A stretch of 64,000 bases of DNA from Sphingobacterium arenae (lineage in GTDB: Bacteria > Bacteroidota > Bacteroidia > Sphingobacteriales > Sphingobacteriaceae), in NCBI RefSeq assembly GCF_014692505.1, contig NZ_JACNYK010000001.1, positions 505,922 to 569,921 of the forward strand. The letters run 5' to 3'. Positions 35,914 through 45,076 of this stretch are shown piece by piece. The translations under genes and the position numbers were made by a program. Position 1 is the stretch's first letter; every line of letters begins with the position of its first letter. The notes beneath the pieces are model-generated. The model made no database searches. It was not told the DNA's origin and saw only the letters and a program-made list of their open reading frames with translations.

Positions 35914-37236
35914 TTACTGTTGAAAGTCGAGCTCTCCTGTTTCCATACTACGCTTGATTGCTGGCTTTGGCTGGAATTTAGTCAGTGCGACTAACAAACC
36001 GATGAACACGACCCCTGCGCCGATATACTGAAAGGCATCCGCATAGGTCAGGTTTTCGGACTTGAACAGAAAACCAACCAACATGGCGCCAATGTTTCCG
36101 CCGGCACCTACGATACCGCTGACGATACCAATATTATCTTTGTTGATAAAAGGTACGATCCCATATGTACAGCCATTGGCCATCTTCAGAAACAAGGCGA
36201 AGATCAGCATGGAAACAACGGCAAAAACCAAAGTTCCTGAAGCAGCAAACAACGCGATACCCAGACCTTCCAAAACCAAAAGCAGCCCTAACAATGTCCC
36301 TTTTCCTTTTAGCCCGAATCGCTTGCCGACTTTGTCACTTACGATACCTCCCAGTGCACGGGCAAAAATATTCATGCCGCCGAATATACCGGCCATTGCA
36401 CCTGCTACAATGATACTCGTGCCAAAACGGTCTATAAAAAATATGGCCGCCACATTATCTACGGTAATCTCAATGCCGAAGCAGGCGGCGTAAGCGAGTG
36501 TCAATACCCATACACGATAGTCTTGCAATGCTTCCACAAGTGATCCCTTGCTTTTTTTCTGATAAGCAGACACATCCTTTTTCTGCAAATCGCTAAAATT
36601 CCCTGCAGGTGCATCTGTCGTGTATCGGTAGTAAATAAAAGCCATGATCAGAAGGATGACGCCAGGAACAATCATGGCGAGTCTCCAGGAGTCCGCTTCG
36701 CTAACAAAACCCATCGCGGCAAAACCCGCAGCAATTAATGGCATAACCAAATTGGTAACGCCGCCGCCGAGATTTCCCCATCCACCAGTTACGGCATTGG
36801 CGGTGCCGACAATATTCGGCGCAAACATCATGGATGTATGAAATTGGGTGATGACAAAAGAAGCGCCAACAATTCCTATACAGAATCTGAATAGCAAAAA
36901 AGAGGTATAACTGTTGCTTAGGCCAATAAGCATGATCGGGATAGCACCCACAACTAATAAAATGGTATAAGTGAGGCGTGGACCCAGTGTGTCGCACAAC
37001 TTGCCGATCAATAAGCGGGCAATAATGGTGGCGGAGACGGACGCTATAATGATATTACCGACCTCACTCTTGGTCAAATTCAGCTGATCGCGAATCATGG
37101 GCATCAAAGGCGCGACACCAAACCATCCGAAGAAACAGAAAAAGAACGTTATCCAGGTGATATGGAATGTACGCATTTGAACACCTTTGAATGAAAATAT
37201 GTTGAGCTTTGAAAGGGGGGATTGATTCTGTTGCAT
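35914..37236 (-). CDS. Nitrate/nitrite MFS transporter (NarK/NasA type)
   Basis: A 440-residue major-facilitator protein with 12 predicted helices and the nitrate/nitrite porter signatures, including the glycine-rich GGWGNLGGGVTNLVMP and GAGGNIGAMLVGFLF segments that line the NarK pathway, each followed or preceded by conserved Arg residues (FRFCIG). It imports nitrate for the reductase encoded 29 bases downstream. It follows moeA by 12 bases. Confidence 0.92.
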   Translation of the reverse strand: MQQNQSPLSKLNIFSFKGVQMRTFHITWITFFFCFFGWFGVAPLMPMIRDQLNLTKSEVGNIIIASVSATIIARLLIGKLCDTLGPRLTYTILLVVGAIPIMLIGLSNSYTSFLLFRFCIGIVGASFVITQFHTSMMFAPNIVGTANAVTGGWGNLGGGVTNLVMPLIAAGFAAMGFVSEADSWRLAMIVPGVILLIMAFIYYRYTTDAPAGNFSDLQKKDVSAYQKKSKGSLVEALQDYRVWVLTLAYAACFGIEITVDNVAAIFFIDRFGTSIIVAGAMAGIFGGMNIFARALGGIVSDKVGKRFGLKGKGTLLGLLLVLEGLGIALFAASGTLVFAVVSMLIFALFLKMANGCTYGIVPFINKDNIGIVSGIVGAGGNIGAMLVGFLFKSENLTYADAFQYIGAGVVFIGLLVALTKFQPKPAIKRSMETGELDFQQ

Positions 37237-37248
37237 CGTTAGTATGGT

Positions 37249-38457
37249 TTAAATAATATTAAAAAAAGGATGTAAAGAGAGTACCGGTATGCTGTCGTTT
37301 TCTGCAATTACATGTTTGTTATGGACATGCCAGCCGATACCATCGCATCCCACAGTAGCTGTTATATCTCCCGAGCCATGGTGAGGCTTCCAGGTGTATC
37401 CATATTCCCCAGCATGCCGAAAAACAGGAAAAAACTCATCGAGCGAAGATTTCTTAAATCTGGGAATCATTAATGTCGACGTTTGGAAGCGTTCGTTCGT
37501 AAACCCCAGACATCCGTGGAGATACTCCTCTACAAATAGTTTGAAGGTCATGAAACATGATAAGGGGTTTCCGGGCAACGCAAATATGATCTTGCCTTCT
37601 GGTAAGCATCCGACCAAAAGGGGTTTGCCGGGTTTAATGGAGACTTTATGAAATAATATCTCTACGCCCAGTTCTCGTAAAATCTGGGGCACATGATCGG
37701 CATCGCCAGCAGAAACACCTCCGTTGATCAGGATGAGTTGTTGCTGCGTGGCTTGTTTCAGGGCCGCTGATAACGCTTTGGGTTTATCAGACACATGCTG
37801 ACAAGACCGAATGGGCAATTGCCATTGTTCGCAAAGCGCGCGCAATAGATATTGATTACTGTTGCGGATTTGAAAGTGTTCTGGTTGCTGATCGATATCG
37901 ACCACTTCATTGCCGGTGGTGACAATCCCTACTGTGGGCATTTTATAAACGGGTGCTTGGTGGACGCCCAAAGCTGCTAATGTTCCGATTAGTGAGATAT
38001 CACAAACGCGGGGCGTGGTAACGGCCAGTTCGTTTTTCTTTAGATCTTCGCCTCGTTGTGCAAGGTGTTGCCCACGCGAGATAGATTCACAGCGAATAAG
38101 AGCCGTACCATTTGGTGTAAAGGTAAGATCCTCTTTCCTGATAATGGTGTCCGCAGGAATAGGGCAGGCTGCACCGGTCATAATCTTATAGCATTCGCCG
38201 GTTGCAAGAGCTGTAGAAGTCTCCATACCGGCAAAAATTGTTGTGCGAATAGGGAATTCCCGGATGCCGTTATTCCAGTCGTCGATGCGTATGGCTATTC
38301 CGTCCATCGCTGCACGGTTAAACGGAGGATAATCCCTGTCTGCAAAGATGGGATGGGCGAGTACGCGGTTTAATGATTGGGCGAGAGGAATACGTTCTGT
38401 AGGAAGCAGCTTAACCATGCTTCGAATCTTGTCCCGGGCTTCCAGATAGGTCAACAT
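37249..38457 (-). CDS. moeA: Molybdopterin molybdenumtransferase
   Basis: A 402-residue enzyme that inserts molybdate into adenylated molybdopterin. Typical segments are DRDYPPFNRAAMDGIA near 57-72, GEIIKIMTGA-like GECYKIMTGAACP near 105, INGGVSAGDADHV and FALPGNPLS. It starts one base after the moaC-mogA fusion, which supplies the adenylated substrate. Confidence 0.94.
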   Translation of the reverse strand: MLTYLEARDKIRSMVKLLPTERIPLAQSLNRVLAHPIFADRDYPPFNRAAMDGIAIRIDDWNNGIREFPIRTTIFAGMETSTALATGECYKIMTGAACPIPADTIIRKEDLTFTPNGTALIRCESISRGQHLAQRGEDLKKNELAVTTPRVCDISLIGTLAALGVHQAPVYKMPTVGIVTTGNEVVDIDQQPEHFQIRNSNQYLLRALCEQWQLPIRSCQHVSDKPKALSAALKQATQQQLILINGGVSAGDADHVPQILRELGVEILFHKVSIKPGKPLLVGCLPEGKIIFALPGNPLSCFMTFKLFVEEYLHGCLGFTNERFQTSTLMIPRFKKSSLDEFFPVFRHAGEYGYTWKPHHGSGDITATVGCDGIGWHVHNKHVIAENDSIPVLSLHPFFNII

Positions 38458-38458
38458 A

Positions 38459-39406
38459 TCAATGCCCTCCTCCCATCATCATTTTCCGGGCATGAAACAA
38501 GGCTGGCAAAATCGCCTCTAAACACTCTTTCACACCGTTGGTGCTTCCGGGTAACGTAACGATAAGTGAATTGCCGATTGTCCCCGCAACGGAGCGACTC
38601 ATCATAGCCAGTGGCGTCCGTTGCTGCCCGTGTCCGCGCATAGCTTCGACAATGCCATCTGCCCTTTTGTCGATTAATTCAGAAACGGCTTCCACGGTAA
38701 CATCCCGTGGTCCCAATCCAGTTCCGCCCGTTGTAAAAATAAAATGTATGTCTCGATCAACCCATGTTTTGACGGCTTGTTGGATGCGAGGTTTCTCATC
38801 TGCAACGATTTGGTAATCCAATACCTGTGCGCCAGTGGCCTCCAACATTTCTTCAATTTTTCGACCACTGTTATCCTGCCGATGTCCGCTAGCGGTAGCA
38901 TCGGAACAAACCAAAATAGCGCAGGTGGCGAGGGGTGCTAAAAAGCGATTATGGTCAGATTTACCGCCTGTTTTATTTGCTAGGCGAATATGGCCAATCT
39001 CCAATTGATTGTCGACAGGCTTCAACATATCGTAAAGCTCGAGTGCTGCTATGGATGCAGCAGTAAGCGTCTCCATCTCTATACCGGTACGACCTATGGA
39101 CTTGGCAGATACTGTAATCAATATCCCGGCACGCAACTGCGGTTCGGTAAAAAAATCTGGATGGGAGCTGGGATAGATATATTCGAAATCGACCTGCATC
39201 GCGTCAATATTAACTGAGTGACAGTGAGGCAATAGTTGTGGGGTGGTCTTTGCCCCCAAGAATGCTGCTGCGCGAGCAACATCAAACAGGTTTCCTTTGG
39301 GAAGTTCATCCCGTTGGATTTTGACAGCTGTTAACTCGGTAATATAGATCACTGCATGAGCTAGAGCTGTGCGTAACGTATTGATTTTATGACTTATATC
39401 TCTCAT
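38459..39406 (-). CDS. Bifunctional MoaC-MogA/MoaB fusion
   Basis: A 315-residue fusion. Residues 1-~155 are cyclic pyranopterin monophosphate synthase (MoaC) with LPHCHSV, the MEMETLTA-like EMETLTAAS and KTGGKS; residues ~160-315 are a molybdopterin adenylyltransferase of the MogA/MoaB type with TTGGTGLGPRD and PGSTNGVKE. One chain thus does an early and a late step of Moco synthesis. The start overlaps the moeB stop by four bases. Confidence 0.92.
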   Translation of the reverse strand: MRDISHKINTLRTALAHAVIYITELTAVKIQRDELPKGNLFDVARAAAFLGAKTTPQLLPHCHSVNIDAMQVDFEYIYPSSHPDFFTEPQLRAGILITVSAKSIGRTGIEMETLTAASIAALELYDMLKPVDNQLEIGHIRLANKTGGKSDHNRFLAPLATCAILVCSDATASGHRQDNSGRKIEEMLEATGAQVLDYQIVADEKPRIQQAVKTWVDRDIHFIFTTGGTGLGPRDVTVEAVSELIDKRADGIVEAMRGHGQQRTPLAMMSRSVAGTIGNSLIVTLPGSTNGVKECLEAILPALFHARKMMMGGGH

Positions 39407-40161
39407 GCTTTCATTTCTGGGGTGGTCTCTGTTGGATCGGATTGCAAACTGGAAAAATTAATGACGCGTTTCTGAAGAGAAAGCACATCGAATAAAAGCA
39501 ATTTACCCGTCAGTTTGTCTGGCAAATCCAATACTACTTTGATGGCCTCGTTTGCCATCAACATACCCGCTATCATACTGCCGATGACGTACGTGCCGGA
39601 TACTTCACAGCGCATGCTTTCCGCAGCTGGCTGCAGGGTGAATAAATCGTCTATGGCCAGGCGTTGCGCTTCATAGTTAAAAATGGTGATCTGCACTTCA
39701 GAACGAAAAATAGATCCGTAGATGACTGGTCTACCGAGCTGAATACCCGTATGGCCGATTAATAAGCGGGAAGGAAAATTGTCTGTGGCATCGATGATGA
39801 TGTCATATTCAGAAAATATGGCGTGAATGTTGGTTTCGTCTACAAAAAATGGGTGCTCTCTGAAGATCGTTGCCTGATATCGGTCCTTTAAATGGGTGAC
39901 CGCAGCTGCAGTTTTCAATGTTCCAATTTGCGCTGGCGTATAGAGATATTGGCGTGCTAGATTTTTGAGCTCAACCTTATCGCCATCAAGTACTCCGATA
40001 TATCCAATGCCACTAGAAGCTAATGCTGAAACCGCAGGGCATCCCAATCCTCCGGCACCAACCACCAGCACGCGGGTAGATTTTAATTTGTTGAGGCCCT
40101 TATTGCCCATAAACGGCAGTTGAAGATGGTCGCTAAAAAATCTACTATCCATTTCGCTCAT
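39403..40161 (-). CDS. moeB: MoeB/ThiF-type adenylyltransferase
   Basis: A 252-residue E1-like enzyme expected to adenylate the MoaD C-terminus. The nucleotide-binding GAGGLG (about 37-42), LDGDKVELKNLARQ and DATDNFPSR motifs are clear. The zinc-binding CxxC pairs of E. coli MoeB are missing (only one Cys, in MRCEVSG, near that region), and there is no rhodanese domain, so a separate sulfur donor is needed. ThiF function is the alternative, but the operon favours MoaD. Confidence 0.87.
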   Translation of the reverse strand: MSEMDSRFFSDHLQLPFMGNKGLNKLKSTRVLVVGAGGLGCPAVSALASSGIGYIGVLDGDKVELKNLARQYLYTPAQIGTLKTAAAVTHLKDRYQATIFREHPFFVDETNIHAIFSEYDIIIDATDNFPSRLLIGHTGIQLGRPVIYGSIFRSEVQITIFNYEAQRLAIDDLFTLQPAAESMRCEVSGTYVIGSMIAGMLMANEAIKVVLDLPDKLTGKLLLFDVLSLQKRVINFSSLQSDPTETTPEMKA

Positions 40162-40165
40162 TCGG

Positions 40166-40558
40166 TTATATCTTATATCCCAAACCGATACCTAAAGTCC
40201 ACCTCCCGTTGTCAACATTTGTCTTGGGTATATAGAATGTCGGTACCTGTAATGCCAGATGCCTAAAAATGGTTAAGGTAGCACCAAGCCCTAAAGTGGG
40301 GGTAAACGCAGCATTCTTTACAACGGAGGTATCTTCTTTAATTTTGACAGAAGGTAAGAACCCTAACATAAGGTTCCATTTCTGTGTGGTATATTTCACG
40401 GCGGGTCCGGTACAATTGATATATGCGCCATTGTCCGCATAGCCACCTACGATAATTCCGTCAAAAGCTTGTACACTAATTTTTTTATGCTGCGCATGTA
40501 CAGCTGTTGCTGTCAGTACTATGCATGCTATCGTACAAAAGGTGCGGTTTGTCTTCAT
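40166..40558 (-). CDS. Small secreted beta-rich protein of the nitrate operon
   Basis: A 130-residue protein with a signal peptide (cleavage near AVHAQ) followed by alternating hydrophobic/polar strands and a final GLGYKI, suggesting a small outer-membrane barrel or a periplasmic beta protein. I recognise no family. It lies between nirD and moeB with short gaps, so it belongs to the operon. A role in nitrate passage across the outer membrane is possible but unproven. Confidence 0.65.
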   Translation of the reverse strand: MKTNRTFCTIACIVLTATAVHAQHKKISVQAFDGIIVGGYADNGAYINCTGPAVKYTTQKWNLMLGFLPSVKIKEDTSVVKNAAFTPTLGLGATLTIFRHLALQVPTFYIPKTNVDNGRWTLGIGLGYKI

Positions 40559-40594
40559 GTTTACAAAGGATTACTTATTGACTGCTATTATATA

Positions 40595-40942
40595 TTAATT
40601 CTGTAATGCAATATATACGAACCCGTCTTCCACTTTTACCGGATAAGTCTTGATAGCGCATTCATCGCCAGAGAGACATTCGCCGGTGTCCAGTGCGAAT
40701 GTTTTCTTGTGAAAAGGGCAAGCGATTTTGGGTTTATCGCCTAATGATCCGATCATACCGCGACTAAGGATCATTTGTCTTTTATGTGGGCATTCGTTCT
40801 GTGTGGCGTACCATTCATTACGGCGCTTGAAATAGAACAGTGCAACCTGCTGATCTTCTAGTTTTACACAGATGCCTCCATTTTCAATGGTGTCTTCTAC
40901 GCGACAAGCTAATTTCCATGAAGTGGTTGTTAACATTTCCAT
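40595..40942 (-). CDS. nirD: Nitrite reductase small subunit, Rieske type
   Basis: A 115-residue Rieske-fold protein with intact [2Fe-2S] ligands: C51 and H53 (CPH) and C75 and H78 (CPFH). NirD proteins support the NADH-dependent reduction of nitrite to ammonium by NirB, encoded 34 bases upstream. A second in-frame ATG two codons later is possible. Confidence 0.92.
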   Translation of the reverse strand: MEMLTTTSWKLACRVEDTIENGGICVKLEDQQVALFYFKRRNEWYATQNECPHKRQMILSRGMIGSLGDKPKIACPFHKKTFALDTGECLSGDECAIKTYPVKVEDGFVYIALQN

Positions 40943-40976
40943 AATGATATTGTGTTAAAGTTTTGTATTTAGTTGA

Positions 40977-43496
40977 TTAATATGTTATTGGGGCATTCCA
41001 GTCGGCCGCTTTCTTTTGCCCGCGCATTTCTTCGAATTTCACTGTTTCATCTTTCTCGGAAGGCGCATTCACAAAATGAACAAACCGCTTGCGTATATCC
41101 GGGTTGTTAACCGCAACCTTCCATTCACATTGATAGGCGTCTACTAATGCCTGCATCTCTTTTTCCCAAGTTTCCGCCATTCCAAGACTGTCTTCCACGA
41201 CAACATTCCGGAGGTAATCGACGCCGCCTTCCATTTTATTCAGCCAAGTGGCCGTACGTGTTAATGGATCGGCAGTGTGTATATAAAACATAAGGAACCG
41301 GTCTAGATAGCGTATACAAGTTTCACTATCGATGTCACTCACCAAGAGATGCGCATGTTGAGGTTTGCTGCCGCCGTTTCCGCATACATACAAATTCCAG
41401 CCTTTTTCCGTGGCAATGATTCCAAAATCCTTACTCTGCGCTTCGGCACATTCCCGGATACAACCGCTGACGGCGGATTTCAATTTGTGGGGAGATCGGA
41501 TCCCACGATACCGTTCTTCGATCTGAATAGCAAAGGATACACTATCGTGAAGACCAAAACGACACCACGTACTTCCTACACAGCTTTTTACCGTGCGTAA
41601 AGCTTTTCCGTAGGCATGTCCACTTTCAAAACCAGCTGCAATTAACTCTTCCCATATAAAAGGAAGGTCATTGAGGTGCGCGCCAAACATGTCGATGCGT
41701 TGTCCGCCCGTGATTTTGGTATAAAGCCCATATTTCTTAGCGACTTCGCCGATAACGATCAGTTTTTCGGGTTGGATTTCTCCTCCCGGTACGCGTGGTA
41801 CAACAGAATAGGTTCCACCTCGTTGTATATTGGCCAAAAAGCGGTCATTGCTATCTTGAGCCACATCATTTCCCTTTCCCAGTATCATTTCGTTCCAAAG
41901 GCTGGCTAATAGCGAAGAAACTAGGGGTTTACAGACTTCACAGCCGTGCCCTGTTCCAAGATTGTCCAGTACACTGTCGTAGGTTCTTAGATCATGAATC
42001 TTGATGAGATCAAATAGCTCTTGTCGACTAAAATTGAAATGTTCACATAGGGTATTGCGAATATATTTACCCTGTTTCTTCATGGTATATGCTACCAGGT
42101 CTTTGACCATAGGGACACAGCCACCACAACCAGAACCGGCTTTCGTGCATTTCTTGATATCATCGGCATTCTCACATCCTTGCTGACTTACCGCATCACA
42201 TATTTGAGCCTTTGTAATGCCTTCGCAGCTACAGATCAACGCCGTGTCGGGCAAGGCTTCCAGTCCTGTGCCGGCGGGTTTACTTTCACTTTGTTCTCCT
42301 AAAAGGAGCGTTTCGGGGTGTTCCGGTAGCGGCATATTGTTATTTACAGTCTGTAATAACATATTGTAACTCGCTGCTTCACCCACCAAAATACCACCTA
42401 ATAGCCTTTTACCATCCGGACTGATATTGAGCCGTTTGTAAATACCTTTATTCTTGTCTTCCAGAAGAATGGTCCGAGCATGAGGCTCCGTGATAAATGG
42501 ATCTCCAAAACTAGCCACATCGACGCCCATTAATTTTAGCTTTGTGCTCATGTCGAAACCAGAAAAAAGCTTTTGTTCGCCAGAAATGGTAGTTGCGGCG
42601 ACCTCTGCCATTTCGTATCCAGGAGCTACCAAGCCATATATCATATCGTTATAAAGGGCGCATTCACCGATAGCGAAGGTGTGAGGGTCGGACGTACGCA
42701 TGCTCTCATCGACGACGATTCCTCCGCGAGGTCCAATAGCCAGTCCCGCAGCTTTTGCTAACTCATCACGAGGTTTGATGCCTGCCGATATGATCAAGAT
42801 ATCGCTGTCCAATTGCGTGCCATCAGCGAATGCAAGCCCTGTTATTTTATTTTTGCCTAGTATTTGGGTTGTGGATTTTTGCAGAAAGCAGGTCAATCCT
42901 AGTGCCTGTAGCTTGTTTTGTAATAGGCTGCTAGCCATGTCGTCAATTTGTCTGGGCATTAGTCGTGGAGCAAATTCCACAACAGCTGTTTCTTTTATGC
43001 CGAGATCTACGAGTGCTTTTGCTGCTTCCAGACCTAACAATCCACCGCCAATGACCGTACCTTTATTTGCGGCCGAGGCATATGCTTTAATTTGGTCAAG
43101 GTCTTCGATCGTGCGATATAAAAATACCCCTTCTTTGTCGACACCGGGAATTGGGGGGACGAAAGCAGCCGATCCGGTAGCTAGGATGAGGTAATCGTAA
43201 TCTATCTGGATATTCTTTTTGGAATGGATGCGTTTTTTTTCAATATCAATGTCTACAATAGGGTCATGGAGATATAAATCAATATTATTTTCTTCGTACC
43301 ACTCGTTTTTTGACAAAAATAAATCATTTAATGTCTTATTTCCGAAATAATCAGTGAGATGTACACGATCATAAGCCCTAATTGGTTCCTCGCCGAACAC
43401 TATTAGCTTAAAATTGCTGCTTTTTGTTGTTAATTTTTCGCAAAACTTATGACTAACCATTCCGTTTCCGATTACTACGACTGTTTTTATGTTCAT
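40977..43496 (-). CDS. nirB: Assimilatory nitrite reductase large subunit
   Basis: An 839-residue siroheme enzyme that reduces nitrite to ammonium with NAD(P)H. In order: FAD/NAD(P) domains (1-~330), a BFD-like [2Fe-2S] domain with CSC and CGGC (422-460), a second Cys pair CEVC (519-522), and the nitrite/sulfite reductase domain with C639-x5-C645 and C679-x3-C683 binding the 4Fe-4S/siroheme pair. It is the first gene of the 14-gene minus-strand operon, and its upstream region holds an Fnr-like palindrome shared with the divergent siroheme-branch gene. Confidence 0.95.
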   Translation of the reverse strand: MNIKTVVVIGNGMVSHKFCEKLTTKSSNFKLIVFGEEPIRAYDRVHLTDYFGNKTLNDLFLSKNEWYEENNIDLYLHDPIVDIDIEKKRIHSKKNIQIDYDYLILATGSAAFVPPIPGVDKEGVFLYRTIEDLDQIKAYASAANKGTVIGGGLLGLEAAKALVDLGIKETAVVEFAPRLMPRQIDDMASSLLQNKLQALGLTCFLQKSTTQILGKNKITGLAFADGTQLDSDILIISAGIKPRDELAKAAGLAIGPRGGIVVDESMRTSDPHTFAIGECALYNDMIYGLVAPGYEMAEVAATTISGEQKLFSGFDMSTKLKLMGVDVASFGDPFITEPHARTILLEDKNKGIYKRLNISPDGKRLLGGILVGEAASYNMLLQTVNNNMPLPEHPETLLLGEQSESKPAGTGLEALPDTALICSCEGITKAQICDAVSQQGCENADDIKKCTKAGSGCGGCVPMVKDLVAYTMKKQGKYIRNTLCEHFNFSRQELFDLIKIHDLRTYDSVLDNLGTGHGCEVCKPLVSSLLASLWNEMILGKGNDVAQDSNDRFLANIQRGGTYSVVPRVPGGEIQPEKLIVIGEVAKKYGLYTKITGGQRIDMFGAHLNDLPFIWEELIAAGFESGHAYGKALRTVKSCVGSTWCRFGLHDSVSFAIQIEERYRGIRSPHKLKSAVSGCIRECAEAQSKDFGIIATEKGWNLYVCGNGGSKPQHAHLLVSDIDSETCIRYLDRFLMFYIHTADPLTRTATWLNKMEGGVDYLRNVVVEDSLGMAETWEKEMQALVDAYQCEWKVAVNNPDIRKRFVHFVNAPSEKDETVKFEEMRGQKKAADWNAPITY

Positions 43497-43569
43497 TTTT
43501 CAAATATTTAGAGGTAAAAAATGATTTTTCGCTATTTATTTTGCTAATTTATGTTTTTGATATCAGTAA

Positions 43570-43596
43570 ATGAAATATTTTCATGATATATATCAT
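43570..43596. promoter_or_regulatory. Overlapping palindromes, Fnr-like site between nirB and cobA
   Basis: ATGATATATATCAT (43583-43596) is a perfect 14-base palindrome with the Crp/Fnr-family core TGAT-N4-ATCA. It overlaps ATGAAA-N3-TTTCAT (43570-43584). Both lie about 80 bases before the nirB ATG and 50 before cobA. Confidence 0.65.
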
Positions 43597-43605
43597 ATTA
43601 TTTTA

Positions 43606-43613
43606 TATTTTTG
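43606..43613 (+). promoter_or_regulatory. -7 element of cobA
   Basis: TATTTTTG matches TAnnTTTG, 33 bases before the chosen ATG. The expected -33 position falls in the Fnr-like palindrome, so the palindrome protein could control access to this promoter directly. Confidence 0.5.
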
Positions 43614-43645
43614 ATTGATTTGTGGTAAATTTTAATGATTTTTAT

Positions 43646-44407
43646 ATGGTAAATCGGTTAAAATCTCTAAAAATAGTCGGTTCTGGTCCGGGTGATCCAG
43701 AATTATTGACGATAAAAGCGTATAAAAGCATAAAAAATGCCGAGGTAATACTGTATGATAACCTAATTAATGAAGAAATACTCCATATTGCTTCGGAAAA
43801 ATGTCTAAAAATATACGTGGGAAAGCATCCGTACGGAAAATACATGCCACAGGAAGATATAAATACATTAATAGCTTATTATTGTGGGCGTTTTTCCAAT
43901 GTGGTAAGGTTGAAAGGAGGTGATCCGTATATATTTGGTAGAGGATTCGAAGAGTGGTTTGTTGCAAAGGAGTTGGAGATCGAGGTAGAATATATTCCAG
44001 GGATCAGCAGCATGCAAGGTGTAGGATTGAGTGATATACCGCTGACGCATCGTGGTGTTAGTGAAGGCGTATGGGTCTTGACAGGTATGAAAAGAAATGG
44101 TGATATCGCGACTGACCTTTCGTTAGCGGTTCGCTGTAATTCTACAGTTGTTATATATATGGGTATGCGTAAATTAGCAGAAATCGCACGGATCTATCTG
44201 ATGAATGGTAAGGGAGATCGCCCGGCTGCGATCATACAGCGGGCTTCCAGGGCAGATGAAAAGAAAGTGCTATGTAAGGTTAAAGACCTGGTGAAGGCGA
44301 GTCAGCAAGCAGGGATGTCTCATCCTGCTATTGTTATTATCGGTGAAGTTGTCAATTTGCAGTATAATCTTTCTGCTTTATTGCAGCGAGAAAGAAATAT
44401 GGTGTAA
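43646..44407 (+). CDS. cobA: Uroporphyrinogen-III C-methyltransferase
   Basis: A 253-residue SAM-dependent enzyme that makes precorrin-2 for siroheme, the NirB cofactor. Signatures are GSGPGDPELLTIKA at the N-terminus and VRLKGGDPYIFGRGFEE near 90. It is the single-domain form; the dehydrogenase/ferrochelatase half of CysG is not in the window. I choose the ATG at 43646 over a GTG at 43622. Divergence from nirB with a shared control region makes sense of joint induction. Confidence 0.93.
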   Translation: MVNRLKSLKIVGSGPGDPELLTIKAYKSIKNAEVILYDNLINEEILHIASEKCLKIYVGKHPYGKYMPQEDINTLIAYYCGRFSNVVRLKGGDPYIFGRGFEEWFVAKELEIEVEYIPGISSMQGVGLSDIPLTHRGVSEGVWVLTGMKRNGDIATDLSLAVRCNSTVVIYMGMRKLAEIARIYLMNGKGDRPAAIIQRASRADEKKVLCKVKDLVKASQQAGMSHPAIVIIGEVVNLQYNLSALLQRERNMV

Positions 44408-44437
44408 TTGTTTTGATAGTCGAGCGTACTATATTTG
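44407..44437 (+). promoter_or_regulatory. Promoter of the DUF2147 gene
   Basis: ATTG at 44407-44410 and TATATTTG at 44430-44437 are spaced by 19 bases (one mismatch in the -33). It overlaps the last base of cobA. Confidence 0.6.
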
Positions 44438-44496
44438 ATTTTCTGCATGCTTTTTGATAGCATTAACATAGTTAATAGTTATAAACTAGAAAAGAT

Positions 44497-44928
44497 ATGA
44501 GGAAGATGCTGTTTGTGTGGCTAAGTATGCTGATTGGACTTCAGGCTATAGCACAAAATAACCAAAATATAGTCGGAAAATGGAGAACCGTGGACGATGA
44601 AACGGGAGAGACAAAATCTATTGTAGAAGTTTTTCAAAAAGCAGACGGTAAGTATTATGGTAAAATTAGCAAACTCCTCATCAGGCCGGAGAACGACAAA
44701 TGTGTGCAATGTAAAGATGATCGGAAGAATCAACCGCTGTTAGGACTGGAAATTATCCGTGGCATAATACGAAAGGGAAGCGAGTTTTCCGATGGTACCA
44801 TTACAGATCCTAAAAATGGTAAGACATATAAGTGCATCATCACGAGGAAAGGGGATGAACTTCTTGTTCGAGGTTACATCGGTTTTTCCCTAATTGGAAG
44901 AACGCAGACCTGGAAACTTGTAAATTAG
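44497..44928 (+). CDS. DUF2147 family secreted protein
   Basis: A 143-residue protein with a signal peptide (cleavage near AIAQ) and the DUF2147 pattern: VGKWRTVDDETGE at the start of the mature protein, a conserved Cys pair in KCVQCKDD, and a C-terminal GRTQTWKLV. The family is predicted to adopt a lipocalin-like beta barrel; function is unknown. It is monocistronic by position. Confidence 0.85.
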   Translation: MRKMLFVWLSMLIGLQAIAQNNQNIVGKWRTVDDETGETKSIVEVFQKADGKYYGKISKLLIRPENDKCVQCKDDRKNQPLLGLEIIRGIIRKGSEFSDGTITDPKNGKTYKCIITRKGDELLVRGYIGFSLIGRTQTWKLVN

Positions 44929-45029
44929 TTGTTCTCCCGTAGATAATGACTAAAAATATTTTCCGTGCGTTGCAATTTACACATTATATAAAAAAGTGTA
45001 TTATTCATCAGATTTTTCTATTAGGAGTT

Positions 45030-45059
45030 CTTGAATGCTACGCATTTTGCGTAAGTTTG
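45030..45059 (+). promoter_or_regulatory. Promoter of the permease gene
   Basis: TAAGTTTG at 45052-45059 matches TAnnTTTG exactly; CTTG lies 18 bases upstream as a weak -33. The ATG is 17 bases beyond. Confidence 0.55.
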
Positions 45060-45076
45060 AGATGAAATAACGCGCC

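Noticed and set aside
42700..43194. 164-codon plus-strand frame
   Set aside because: Antisense to the FAD domain of nirB with shadow composition.
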